A stretch of DNA of 64,000 nucleotides from CAIYOL01 sp964494805 (GCA_964494805.1 CAZBST010000001.1:1-64000); one strand, 5' to 3'; shown: positions 27,992-37,084, counted from the first letter of the stretch. The notes: generated from the letters alone by a model not told the origin. A program made the numbers and translations.

Positions 27992-28759
27992 ATGAACAAG
28001 AAGAAAGGATTTACTTTAATAGAGCTTTTGGTAGTAATAGCTATCATTGCGCTTTTGATGTCGATACTGCTGCCCGTATTATCGAGGTCAAGGCAGCAGG
28101 CACAGGCAGTTATCTGTCGGGCAAATCTGAAACAATGGGGCCTTGCCTTCGAGATGTACATAGACAATAACAACGACCATTTCTTCGGAGGATTCAGCGA
28201 GGGCTGGTGGAACGACTGGATTGAAATACTGCGTCCGACATATGTGCAGAAAGGGGGAATAACTTGCTGCCCGCTCGCAACCAAGACCAAAGCCAAAGGA
28301 GGACAAGGAGTTTTTGCGGCGTGGAGTGACCCCGAAGGTGACTACGGCAGCTACGGATTAAATGCCTGGGTTTGCGACATCAAACCGGGAGCTTATACCC
28401 CTTCCGAAGAGGGGCTTTACTGGCGGAGCACGGATGTTAAAGGCGTCACTGCAAATATACCGGTGTTTCTGGATTCGCTTGTGATTGCAGCTTGCCCGGA
28501 CGATACCTCTGTCCCGCCAGAGTATAACGGTGAATGTCCCCCTGGCCTTGACCCTGCGAATAGTCCGCTGACAGAACAGATGAAAGGGTTCTGTATTAAT
28601 CGGCATGGTCGCGGAATGACAAACTCTCTCTTTATGGATTGGTCTGTCAGATCCGTAGGGCTCAAGGAATTGTGGAAGTTGAAATGGCACAGGAGATTCG
28701 ACACAAACGCTGCTCCACCTGTTTGGCCGGAGTGGATGAAAGGATTTAAGGACTACTGA
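27992..28759 (+). CDS. type II secretion / type IV pilin-like protein
   Basis: The start was placed at 27992 (MNKKKGFTLIELLVVIAIIA) rather than the earlier in-frame 27977, since it gives a standard prepilin leader: short, basic, cleaved before Phe by a prepilin peptidase, with Glu at mature position 5 and a hydrophobic stem helix. The mature part (about 250 residues) is globular, with paired cysteines, and ends with the HGRGMTNSLFMDWSVRSVGL / LKELWKLKWHR pattern typical of the large planctomycete families of pilin-like proteins. Probable location is the inner membrane or a pseudopilus; function unknown. Confidence 0.85.
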   Translation: MNKKKGFTLIELLVVIAIIALLMSILLPVLSRSRQQAQAVICRANLKQWGLAFEMYIDNNNDHFFGGFSEGWWNDWIEILRPTYVQKGGITCCPLATKTKAKGGQGVFAAWSDPEGDYGSYGLNAWVCDIKPGAYTPSEEGLYWRSTDVKGVTANIPVFLDSLVIAACPDDTSVPPEYNGECPPGLDPANSPLTEQMKGFCINRHGRGMTNSLFMDWSVRSVGLKELWKLKWHRRFDTNAAPPVWPEWMKGFKDY

Positions 28760-28980
28760 AAAAAACAATCATGCTTCTCTGTTATCTCCCGTATCAATCC
28801 GCCGTTGGGGAAATCCTTGTTTGAACGGATGTGCAATTCTGTTGTAATTTTGCCTTGTTTTAGATTTTTTCGATCTTAAATAATCCTATTTTCTGTCTTG
28901 ACTATGGGTATACATCTCGATAACCCGTCTGCCTGCACACACTTCGAAAAACTAGGGGAGAAAAACAAACGCCAAAATTT

Positions 28981-29073
28981 TTGCTGTTGCGTCCTCTCGT
29001 AGCGCAGCGGAGATCCCCGCATGTCTTTAGCGGGGACCCAATCCTCGTTGCGGCCTCCGCCAGCACTAAGCAA
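28981..29073. repeat. ~93 bp repeat element, copy A
   Basis: It begins TTGCTGTTGCGTCC and contains CTCGTTGCGGCCTCCG near the right end, matching the 105 bp elements at 31818 and 48918 in both ends while the centre differs. Like copy B, it is preceded by ACGCCAAAATTT. It abuts the truncated HNH-like frame. The rest of the 28760-29183 gap shows only AT-rich sequence. Confidence 0.5.
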
Positions 29074-29134
29074 TTATCTTTGCGTACTGATACCAAATCA
29101 AATCGCGGATTGTCTTAACGTCTCTGTCTGGCAT
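29066..29134 (-). pseudogene. remnant of an HNH-endonuclease-like gene (N-terminus only)
   Basis: On the minus strand, ATG at 29134-29132 opens 22 codons, MPDRDVKTIRDLIWYQYAKI, and then stops inside repeat copy A. From memory, the peptide matches the conserved start of a family of bacterial HNH-type nucleases (PDRDVKTIRDLIYYQYAKIIAKSAF-like). The homology ends exactly where the repeat begins. The frame lies directly downstream of the ATPase gene on the same strand, so the gene may once have belonged to that operon. The family match was not tested by search. Confidence 0.42.
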
Positions 29135-29183
29135 AATTGTAAACTCTTCTATCCCACAGTTGTAAATCCTGACGTTTCTTTTC

Positions 29184-31112
29184 TCACATAGGTTCCCCGG
29201 GTAGTGTTAGCCAAGTTGATTCGAGAGCTAGAAACAGCCTGTCGCCCATCATGCCAATGCAAATTTTCTTCCAATTCTTCCACCATTTCCAGAACTTTTC
29301 AGCATCGCCATTTTCACCTGGAAATACAAACTTAAGCACACCATCAGATGAACCGAACAGTTCCCATGTAGCCGCCTTAAACTCTTCCGCCTTCATCAAA
29401 ACCCATACCGGATGCACCATCAAATTTCCTATAAAACGCTGTACATCAGAATTTTCGATAGACTTCCGCCGTTCTTCGTTATGTACATATAGACCTAACT
29501 CAAACAATGATTGCCCTAGGTTCCCAAGATACAGATTTTTAACAAGTTGGTCAATATCTGGGAAAAATCCGGATAGGTACTCCGATTTACATACCTTGAG
29601 AATCTTTTCAAAGCGATCTTGCATATATCTGCCCCATAAGTAATGAGCAGGTTTAACTTCCGCCCATGGTTTTTCCCCTGCTCCTTGGTATCGTTCTTCT
29701 GGCATTGGTAACCGCATCCACTTGTTTACAATATCTAGCTGCTTTGTCCTTACTGCGATAGCCATCCCGAGATTCCCTGCAAAGTATAACATATGAGAGC
29801 CAATTTTTACCACGTCTACAAAACCACCCCCCATTTTATTGGAAAGCAGTAAAAGTTGCCGCAATGGTCCGACAGATTCTTGCCACAAGTCTATCCGTCC
29901 ATTTTCGACAGCCACAAGAATCGGGACAAAGCTCGGCAAACATATCTCTACTGCCTCCAACCGTGCAGATTCCCTCTCCGTTTCTTCCTTTTCCCATACT
30001 CGCTCAGCTCTTGGCTTCCAGTCGAGCAACTGCTTAGGTATATTGCGCCAAAGCTCATCAACTAGATCCCGCCACTTAAGGACATTCCCTTCAAGTAAAA
30101 TCTCCTTGCATCTCTCTTTAAGCTTTACTTTCGCACTACTGCGTTTTCGTTGGACTGGTACAACCTCCTTACTCACTGAGGATACAAAAGAGTCCCTGTT
30201 CTCTATGAGTTTCTCTGTTTCCGAACACTCCTTAGTAATTAGCGCTGCAAGAGTCTCCAGACTATAGTTAATACTTTCCGAATCCCTTCTTGAATCTTCT
30301 ACCACAGCTAGTTTTTCTCCAAAACTCCAATAAGACATATAGGGTATTCTAATTGCGCTAATTAAATCGGCTATAGATATTTTTTTGTTAACCCAATCAC
30401 TATAAAACCGCTTCAATTTATCCTCTGCTATTCCCAGCCACTCCTTGCCTAGCTCATATTCTTCTCGCATATCAAATCGTGAAAGTACCGGCAAAGTGAT
30501 CAATCCACTTCGGTCATAAGGTAATCTGTCATGCTCTTTTAAAATCCTATCTACAGCCTCTACCGCGCCATCTAAACTCTGGTGATTTGCTGTAAAGAAA
30601 AATGCAAGTATATCAGGGAGATGAATCGTACTGATACCTCCGATATCAGTAATACCTGTGCGGCTATCTATCAAGATAAAATCATATTCCTTTTTCCACT
30701 CGGATCGCATTTTTTCAAGAGACTTGCCCAAATCATTATCCTTATATAGCTTCTCCCAATCCAACTTACGTAGACGTTCTATGTATGATTCATTCTGCTC
30801 ACCCGCAACCATTAGTGAAATCGGAGATTTTGATGTAGGAATGTCTAATTTTGTAATGTACTCGCGCCAATTTGTTGTACTCTTTTCCGCAATATCTGTA
30901 ACATACTCGACTACGCCTCTTTTCTTCTCACGAATCTTTTTAGATATATATTTCCTAAAGTACTGACTAAGCCCAGGTGACTCTAGATCCCAATCCACAC
31001 ACAATACCTCTAAACCCCACTTGGACAGTAAAGCACCGATGTTGGCTAAAGCAAAGCTTCTGCCAACTCCTCCTTTATATGAGTAAAATGTTATTACTAT
31101 ACCTTTCGCCAT
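29184..31112 (-). CDS. KGGVGR-motif ParA/MinD-like ATPase with large C-terminal domain
   Basis: A 642-residue protein. The ATG at 31112 was preferred to the GTG one codon upstream because it forms a TGATG overlap with the TIR gene stop. Residues 1-~290 are a SIMIBI/ParA-type ATPase: deviant Walker A YKGGVGRS (about 12-19), with Arg where the usual KGGVGK has the second Lys, DWDLESPG (40-47) and FILIDSRTG as Walker B. Residues ~320-642 are a Trp- and Leu-rich helical region with no family I recognise, a candidate sensor domain. KGGVGR variant ATPases are known next to TIR and other effector genes in bacterial conflict systems. No DNA partner site or parB is seen, so plasmid partition is unlikely. 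Confidence 0.8.
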   Translation of the reverse strand: MAKGIVITFYSYKGGVGRSFALANIGALLSKWGLEVLCVDWDLESPGLSQYFRKYISKKIREKKRGVVEYVTDIAEKSTTNWREYITKLDIPTSKSPISLMVAGEQNESYIERLRKLDWEKLYKDNDLGKSLEKMRSEWKKEYDFILIDSRTGITDIGGISTIHLPDILAFFFTANHQSLDGAVEAVDRILKEHDRLPYDRSGLITLPVLSRFDMREEYELGKEWLGIAEDKLKRFYSDWVNKKISIADLISAIRIPYMSYWSFGEKLAVVEDSRRDSESINYSLETLAALITKECSETEKLIENRDSFVSSVSKEVVPVQRKRSSAKVKLKERCKEILLEGNVLKWRDLVDELWRNIPKQLLDWKPRAERVWEKEETERESARLEAVEICLPSFVPILVAVENGRIDLWQESVGPLRQLLLLSNKMGGGFVDVVKIGSHMLYFAGNLGMAIAVRTKQLDIVNKWMRLPMPEERYQGAGEKPWAEVKPAHYLWGRYMQDRFEKILKVCKSEYLSGFFPDIDQLVKNLYLGNLGQSLFELGLYVHNEERRKSIENSDVQRFIGNLMVHPVWVLMKAEEFKAATWELFGSSDGVLKFVFPGENGDAEKFWKWWKNWKKICIGMMGDRLFLALESTWLTLPGEPM

Positions 31113-31705
31113 CACATCCTCGGCAACTTCATAGTAGATTCGGGCAAAACCGTCGGATTAGCAATCACCGGAAAATCGGCTCTCCAAGGTGGCACACTAT
31201 CAATCTGACTCTTCAATTCTCTTCCAACATCCCTCATAGCCTCATCGAATTCCAAGTATTTTTGCGAATCTCTAAACTGCGGCCAATGATATCGCCATTT
31301 GCTTAAATCTTTCCAAATTCTGACTCGATCAACCTCACTGAAACAGTCACCATCAGAAAATAGTACTGGATAAATTAAGCCTTCTGGATAATGAACGTTT
31401 CCAAGTCCCAACTGTTGCTCACGTTCCGCCACACTCTGAAATTCTGCTACACACCAATTTGATCGGAAATAATGTGGTGACAAAATAGCCACTAAGATGC
31501 GAGATCTAGGTAATACATTTTTTAAATTCTCTTCCCACTTTGTTCCGGTTGCTTGTTCCTTGTACCAGAAGACTTTAGGCTCTGATGACATTTCGTTGCT
31601 CAAGTGAACACGAAGCATACCTAGGAAATGATTGTCAACCCAAGGTTCTACGGGCGATTTCGATGCGGCACTCACAAAAACATCATATTTATATCCATCC
31701 GCCAT
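31112..31705 (-). CDS. TIR-domain protein, putative NADase effector
   Basis: A 197-residue protein almost wholly made of a TIR domain: KYDVFVSAA (7-14) as the first strand and box 1, FWYKEQATGTKWEENLKNVL as the BB-loop region, and ILVAILSPHYFRSNWCVAEF with Glu88 in the WCxxE position that is catalytic in NAD-cleaving TIRs. It has no membrane segment or extra domain, so recognition must come from a partner. Its TGA overlaps the ATG of the ATPase gene by one base, a strong sign of coupled translation. In known defence systems TIR domains degrade NAD or make cyclic-ADPR signals on infection; that function here is inferred. Confidence 0.83.
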   Translation of the reverse strand: MADGYKYDVFVSAASKSPVEPWVDNHFLGMLRVHLSNEMSSEPKVFWYKEQATGTKWEENLKNVLPRSRILVAILSPHYFRSNWCVAEFQSVAEREQQLGLGNVHYPEGLIYPVLFSDGDCFSEVDRVRIWKDLSKWRYHWPQFRDSQKYLEFDEAMRDVGRELKSQIDSVPPWRADFPVIANPTVLPESTMKLPRM

Positions 31706-31804
31706 AACAAAAGTCGTTCTCTTACTACAAAACTGGTTTTTTCAGCATGCAGTGATTCCTCTTTTTTATTATTTCTCAATTTTACCTAAATTGTATTTTT
31801 TTAC

Positions 31805-32405
31805 AACGCCAAAATTTTTGCTGTTGTGTCCTCCAGTTCGGCCATATTTCTTACTTACTTCGCCCCTTAAGGACTGCGTAACACCAACGTTCCTCATTGC
31901 GGCCTCCGGAAACAACAGCAACTTAGGTCTAAAAATCTCTGCGCTCTTTGCGTTCTCAGCGGTTAAACTTCAATCAAAAACGCAGCTACCCCCACACCAA
32001 AAATAGATTTTTTGAATTTTTTTTACTCCTTTTCCTAAAACGAGTTACGAAAATCAAGCATCTAAAATCGAGAACATTTTTCGCATCATTCGCGCAAGTT
32101 CCTCCAATTATAGAAGGGACGCATTCTGTCCCTTATCGCCCAGCAGGGCGATGGTCTTGGGGCCGGCAGGCCCGGGTCAGAAACGACTTAATAGTTTACT
32201 TGTAGTGGAGTTTACTTCGCCTTTTGTAAGGCGGACGTAAACCCCAGCGGAGATTCTCTATCAACAATGAAATATGAAAGAGTTAAAACGGTTAACCGTT
32301 CAAAACAAAGCCAATTTTCAGAAAGCCAAAAATGCTTATAAGTGTAGTAATGACAATGACTAATAACCAAAGACTTAAAACGGCCAAGCTCAAAAACGAA
32401 CCCAA
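31805..32405. repeat. long composite intergenic repeat, copy B
   Basis: It contains in order: a 104 bp element (31818-31921) with inverted ends TTGCTGTTGTGTCC / GGAAACAACAGCAA; GCGTTCTCAGCGGTTAAACT; CCAATTATAGAAGGG; GCCCAGCAGGGC and CAGGCCCGGGTCAGAAACGACT; a hairpin (GTTTAC 32210-32215 with GTAAAC 32237-32242, enclosing CGCCTT-TTGT-AAGGCG at 32218-32233); GGAGATTCTCTATCAACA; the palindrome AACGGTTAACCGTT (32287-32300); and TAGTAATGACAATGACTAAT. The same blocks recur in nearly the same order at 48915-49605. No gene is seen from 31706 to 32420. Confidence 0.75.
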
Positions 32406-32420
32406 ACAAAGCCAATTTTA

Positions 32421-35400
32421 TCAGGCATGAACCAATTGGGTGGCCGATTGTCTTTGGCGGATTTGCTCGACGAAGGCCTCAAGGCGGGTAGTCAGGGTCG
32501 AATCTTCCTGGCCGTCGAAACTCAGGTTCAAAATAGGCATATTATCACAATCGGCACTTATACGCCTTGTCTGAGTGCTGACGACGGTCGAGGGCATACA
32601 GCTAAACGGCATTGTATTAACCACGCCGCCGAAGCCCTGATGATAATATTCGATTGTTTTGCCTACGCTGAGGATTGCTTCGCCCTCAAACGAATGATGC
32701 AGATAAGGCGCAGCCAGTTCGATTACGTGCGAAATTGGGCCTTCGGCCAAGCCTGCCTCGCCGAAGCGGCTACGAAGGCCAAGTCTGTCAAACATCCTTT
32801 CCAATGGTTCAGCAAGGGCCTTTTCAATTCTACGCTGAACAAAATCTTGAGAGACATTTGTGAACCAGTCGCCATATTGGCCTGCACGCCTGGCAGACCT
32901 GCTTCTGGTAAAATTCGTATAATAAATCCACTCCGACAACGAGGCCAAATCGCAAACGGCGCCGAGGGCTTCGAGCCGGGCAATTATATTGCTATTAGCA
33001 AAAGGATGGCTACGAACATAAATTTCACCGACGATTCCAATCCTCGGTTTCCGGACGTCACCATCCAGCTTTATCGCTGTAAAATCCTTCGCAATAGATT
33101 CCATCAGGTGGCGCATTTGAGAAAAACCAAAGCGGTGCTCAACGGCCTGTATCCACTGCTTGATTGACTGGTCATATATCTTCTGGGCCTGGTGAGTAGC
33201 CGCCGCGAAAGGCCGAAGGCGTAAAATAACCTTCCGCAACAAATCTATGCCCACAACAGCAACCCAAACATCCTTCATAAACTTCCCGACGGTGGAGCCA
33301 TCAAGGCCTTTGGTGAACTCCCTGTAGAAACCGCTGTCCTGGTTCGGCGCGATGACGGGGACATCCTCTGCACCGGCATATCTTAGAATAAGGCGGTGCA
33401 AACAGCTATACATCCCAAACCTGCAGGGACCTGAGGCAGCGGGCATAAAGAAGGCCGCTTTGGCTGGGTCAAACCCTTCGGCCCTGATTACCTTCAGCAT
33501 ATCACCGCTGGTGATGGCGCAAGGCAGACACTCCTTTCCGGAAGTGAAGGCCCTTCCCTGTAAAAGGGTAGCCTCGTCTGCTAACGGCATAACCTCGGCC
33601 AGCTGACCATAAGCCCTAAAGCAGGCAGCGACGCCATAAGCACAATCGCCCATATACGGAATATACAACGTGCGTTCACGGCTGATACCTTCCGTAATCG
33701 TCGGCTTTTTAGCCGAGGGCTTTTTCTCTTTCCCCAGAGGACGATAATGCTTCAAGCTATCAAGAAAGGCCTCGAGCCGTGTAATTACCCCGGCATCAGC
33801 GGAGTGTTCATCAAGCTCCAGCAGCAGGCAGGGTTTTTGGGCCATTATGTCTTTGAAAAACGTCAGAAGGAACGAGTCCGGCCCACAGCTAAAATTGGAC
33901 AGGTAAATTGCAAAAAGCCGTGGGTCTGTTTTGATTATCTCAGCAGCTCTCAAAATCCTCTGTCCATACGACCAATAAACCCGACGGTGCAGCGACTCAT
34001 CGCTCAGGTGTGCCCGGTCAAGAGCTAACATATCCATAGGTATCGCTTTGACACCAAGCTCATCAAGCTTCTTAGATAATTGTAAGTTCAGCCCCTCATC
34101 GCAGCCATTATACGGTCGCGAAACGAGGACAAATAGCTTTTGCTGCGGCCCAATTTGATCAAGAATTTCTTTCCCCTTGTTTAACAATGCCCTCTCGAAT
34201 CTCTCCTGGGCAGAAAACCCCTCTCTTATGGCCTTGCGAACCACAGAAGCGGAAACCCCCAGCTTCTGGCCAAGTGCGATAAAACTTTTTTGCAGAAGCT
34301 TCCGTCCTTCTCCCAAGCGAATGGGGGCAGTAAGGATCTTTGTGCCTCCGAGCTTATTATTAAAAGCCGCTTGCGCCTGATAAACCAGCGACTGAACATA
34401 TGGACATAATTGGTTGGATTTATTCTGAGGGAATGCGGCTGTCATCGAAACAATGCTTGGCAGAAAGATGTAGTCCACCTTTTTTTCAATCAACTCGGCG
34501 ATATGACCATACGCTGCCTTTACGGGAAAACAGGGCTGAGCGTTGATGGATTCAACGCCCATACGGATTATTCTTTTGTCGGTCCTGCCAGAGATTGCAC
34601 AATCGAAGCCCATCGCTTTAAAAAACTGAGAGAACAGCGGCAAAAGCTGCCAATTCGTCAGCGCCAGAGGAATGCCTATTGAGGCCTTTGTATGCTGCTG
34701 TTTAGGAAGTTTGTCGTTCAGACCAGCACATTCAAATAACAACCGAGTTCGATACTCAAACGCATCAAAGCCTTTCACTTTCGCCGTTTTCTTCTTCAGA
34801 TTGTACCTGTCACACCGCGAGCCGTAGTATAACGGTTCGGCGTCGGGCAACTGGACCTTTTTAATTTCACAATGGTTCGGGCAATGCTCACAAGTAAAGG
34901 ATTCGACTTGGTATTGAATAGAGCAAACGTTCTCGAATCCCCTGAAGCTGCTTTTAGCAGCGGTAACATTCTTTTTCACATAATCAGCAGCGATAGCAGC
35001 TGCGCCAATGGCCCCAGTTACCTCGTGATGGTCCGGCACCATAACAGGCTTTCTGACAACCTTCTCGAAAGCCGCCCAGACGGCCTTGTTAAAAGCAGTT
35101 CCGCCCTGAAAGCAGATGTGGCTGCCGACCTTCCTCCTGCCGACAACGCGATTGAGATAATTTTCGACGATGGAATAACTCAGGCCAGCGACAAGCTCGT
35201 CTGTCTTGGCGCCCTGCTGCTGATAGCAGAGGAGGTCTGATTCCATAAAGACAGTGCAACGTTCACCGAGCTTAATCGGCTCTTTACAGCTAAAGGCATG
35301 TTCCGCAAACTGCCGGTCGATGGAAATATCAAGCCGTTGGGCCTGCTCTTCGAGAAAGGAGCCGGTGCCCGCAGCGCAGGCATGGTTCATAGTGAAGTCG

Positions 35401-36803
35401 ACCACAACACCGTTTTCAAGGGAGATGTATTTGCTATCCTGTCCGCCAATTTCAAAAATGGTATCGACCATCGGATTAACAATGGCGGCGCCTTTGGCCT
35501 GAGCAGTGATTTCATTTATGACTACATCTGCGCCGATGAAGTCGCCCGTGAGGTAGCGTCCTGAGCCAGTGGTGGCGGCACCGCAAATGCGGACCTTTCC
35601 ACCGACTTTTTTACCGATGATATCGAGCAACTGCCGAACGGCTTCAAGCGGGTTTCCGGCGGTCATCATATAATGTTTTGCGAGCAGGCGGTTCTGATTA
35701 TCAATAACGGCGGCTTTTGTGCTGATTGAGCCGACGTCAACGCCAAGGTATGCCTCTATCGGTTCAGTTGCAGTTGCAAGTAAATGTTCATAAACTGGAC
35801 TGCTGGGATACGGCAAGCTTGGTCTGCCTAACAACCCTCGACGGGGAGCGTCTTTTAATGCAGAGCCTCGCTGTACCAAATAGCTATCGATTTTCTCAAG
35901 GTGAATTTGCCCGTTAGACCCAGGCCTTTCGCGAGCTATAAGAACTGCACCAATGGCGCCGGTGAAAAAATGCTCATCAGGAACAACTATCTCGCCTTGC
36001 GCCAACTCAAACACCTTTTCCAACGCCCTGACTACGCCGATATTAGCAGCCACACCACCAGTAAATATAATCGGCTGAATAAACTCCCTGCCACAACCCA
36101 AGTCACCTTTCAGGTTCCGGGCGAGAGCTAAACATAATCCTGCTATGATGTCACAGTTCGGCGTAGCCTGCTGCTGCAAGTGAATCATATCCGTTTTTGC
36201 AAAGACCGAGCATCGGCCCGCCATTCGCGGCACAGTTGTACTCTGCAGGGCCAACCGGCCAAACTCGCCCTCGATATTTACACCCAGCCGTTGAGCCTGC
36301 TGGTCAAGAAACGAACCTGTCCCCGCAGCACAAACAGTATTAAGGGTAAAATCCCGCACTCTGGCTTGGCCTTGTTCGGTAGATAAGAAAATCAATTTAC
36401 TGTCCTGTCCACCCATCTCAATAATCGTTGCCCGCTGAAGTTGTGGGTACAGATGGCATATAGCTGCTGCTTGTGCCGGGACCTCATTTATAAAAGGAAT
36501 CTCCAACAGTTTAGCTAAAAAGCGGCCCGCTGAACCAGTCGCCACGGCAAGGGTAATATCTGAAGGATTGACTTGTCTAAATACCTTATCCAACTGTAAT
36601 CGCACCGTTTCTATAGGTCTACCTTTAGTGCGCTGGTAATCACAGAGGACGCTCTTGCCAGCATTATCAAGCACGACTATATCACTGCTGGTTGAGCCAA
36701 CATCAATGCCTATATAAAATCTTCGCCTGTCCTGCGGCGGCATCGGCTGGTACTGCCCCGCCTTGCCGGGCGCAGCTATGTCTGACTGTATTCCGTTGCT
36801 CAT
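32421..36803 (-). CDS. 2-hydroxyacyl-CoA dehydratase activase-related giant protein
   Basis: A 1,460-residue fusion. Two BcrAD/BadFG-type ASKHA ATPase domains follow one another (about 29-310, IGIDVGSTSSD; about 351-620, LGVDVGSISTK), each with GGQDSK and CAAGTGSFL, the loop that holds the inter-subunit 4Fe-4S cluster cysteine in HgdC-type activases. A C-x2-C-x3-C segment (CEHCPNHC, about 636-645) leads into a DUF2229-like region and a C-terminal part (about 1,070-1,440) resembling dehydratase subunits (GPCRFGMYSCLHR). Single-domain relatives use ATP to push electrons into radical dehydratases or corrinoid/benzoyl-CoA enzymes. The length suits 'acyl-CoA dehydratase activase-related' proteins; substrate unknown. 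It diverges from dnaN across the origin-like gap. Confidence 0.85.
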   Translation of the reverse strand: MSNGIQSDIAAPGKAGQYQPMPPQDRRRFYIGIDVGSTSSDIVVLDNAGKSVLCDYQRTKGRPIETVRLQLDKVFRQVNPSDITLAVATGSAGRFLAKLLEIPFINEVPAQAAAICHLYPQLQRATIIEMGGQDSKLIFLSTEQGQARVRDFTLNTVCAAGTGSFLDQQAQRLGVNIEGEFGRLALQSTTVPRMAGRCSVFAKTDMIHLQQQATPNCDIIAGLCLALARNLKGDLGCGREFIQPIIFTGGVAANIGVVRALEKVFELAQGEIVVPDEHFFTGAIGAVLIARERPGSNGQIHLEKIDSYLVQRGSALKDAPRRGLLGRPSLPYPSSPVYEHLLATATEPIEAYLGVDVGSISTKAAVIDNQNRLLAKHYMMTAGNPLEAVRQLLDIIGKKVGGKVRICGAATTGSGRYLTGDFIGADVVINEITAQAKGAAIVNPMVDTIFEIGGQDSKYISLENGVVVDFTMNHACAAGTGSFLEEQAQRLDISIDRQFAEHAFSCKEPIKLGERCTVFMESDLLCYQQQGAKTDELVAGLSYSIVENYLNRVVGRRKVGSHICFQGGTAFNKAVWAAFEKVVRKPVMVPDHHEVTGAIGAAAIAADYVKKNVTAAKSSFRGFENVCSIQYQVESFTCEHCPNHCEIKKVQLPDAEPLYYGSRCDRYNLKKKTAKVKGFDAFEYRTRLLFECAGLNDKLPKQQHTKASIGIPLALTNWQLLPLFSQFFKAMGFDCAISGRTDKRIIRMGVESINAQPCFPVKAAYGHIAELIEKKVDYIFLPSIVSMTAAFPQNKSNQLCPYVQSLVYQAQAAFNNKLGGTKILTAPIRLGEGRKLLQKSFIALGQKLGVSASVVRKAIREGFSAQERFERALLNKGKEILDQIGPQQKLFVLVSRPYNGCDEGLNLQLSKKLDELGVKAIPMDMLALDRAHLSDESLHRRVYWSYGQRILRAAEIIKTDPRLFAIYLSNFSCGPDSFLLTFFKDIMAQKPCLLLELDEHSADAGVITRLEAFLDSLKHYRPLGKEKKPSAKKPTITEGISRERTLYIPYMGDCAYGVAACFRAYGQLAEVMPLADEATLLQGRAFTSGKECLPCAITSGDMLKVIRAEGFDPAKAAFFMPAASGPCRFGMYSCLHRLILRYAGAEDVPVIAPNQDSGFYREFTKGLDGSTVGKFMKDVWVAVVGIDLLRKVILRLRPFAAATHQAQKIYDQSIKQWIQAVEHRFGFSQMRHLMESIAKDFTAIKLDGDVRKPRIGIVGEIYVRSHPFANSNIIARLEALGAVCDLASLSEWIYYTNFTRSRSARRAGQYGDWFTNVSQDFVQRRIEKALAEPLERMFDRLGLRSRFGEAGLAEGPISHVIELAAPYLHHSFEGEAILSVGKTIEYYHQGFGGVVNTMPFSCMPSTVVSTQTRRISADCDNMPILNLSFDGQEDSTLTTRLEAFVEQIRQRQSATQLVHA

Positions 36804-37075
36804 ATCTCTTGATTTCTCCTGCTGGTTATTTGTTATGGCTACTCAATATACCTTATCCCAAACCAAAGGCAAGGGCTGCTCGCCCCTATTACACAAAGCC
36901 ACACATACATTATTAACAGCCCTTAGACTGTTCGTATATAAACTATATACATACTAACTATTTGTCAAGAAGTTTTTTTAATTTCCACACCACCTATAAC
37001 AATTAGCAGAACGTTCCTGCTATAAAATATTAACCTGTTAGCTCTGCCAGAAGTTTCCCTCAACAATCTAACAAG

Positions 37076-37084
37076 TTATCCACA
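37076..37084 (+). promoter_or_regulatory. perfect DnaA box
   Basis: TTATCCACA, identical to the consensus, followed by AAAAACGCGGG. Confidence 0.6.

Noticed and set aside
29184..31112. Plasmid-partition ParA
   Set aside because: No parB or parS-like repeats, a KGGVGR rather than KGGVGK motif, and coupling to a TIR gene argue against partition.
32427..33167. 246-codon plus-strand frame
   Set aside because: Antisense shadow of the activase-like gene; no ribosome-binding site and low-complexity protein.
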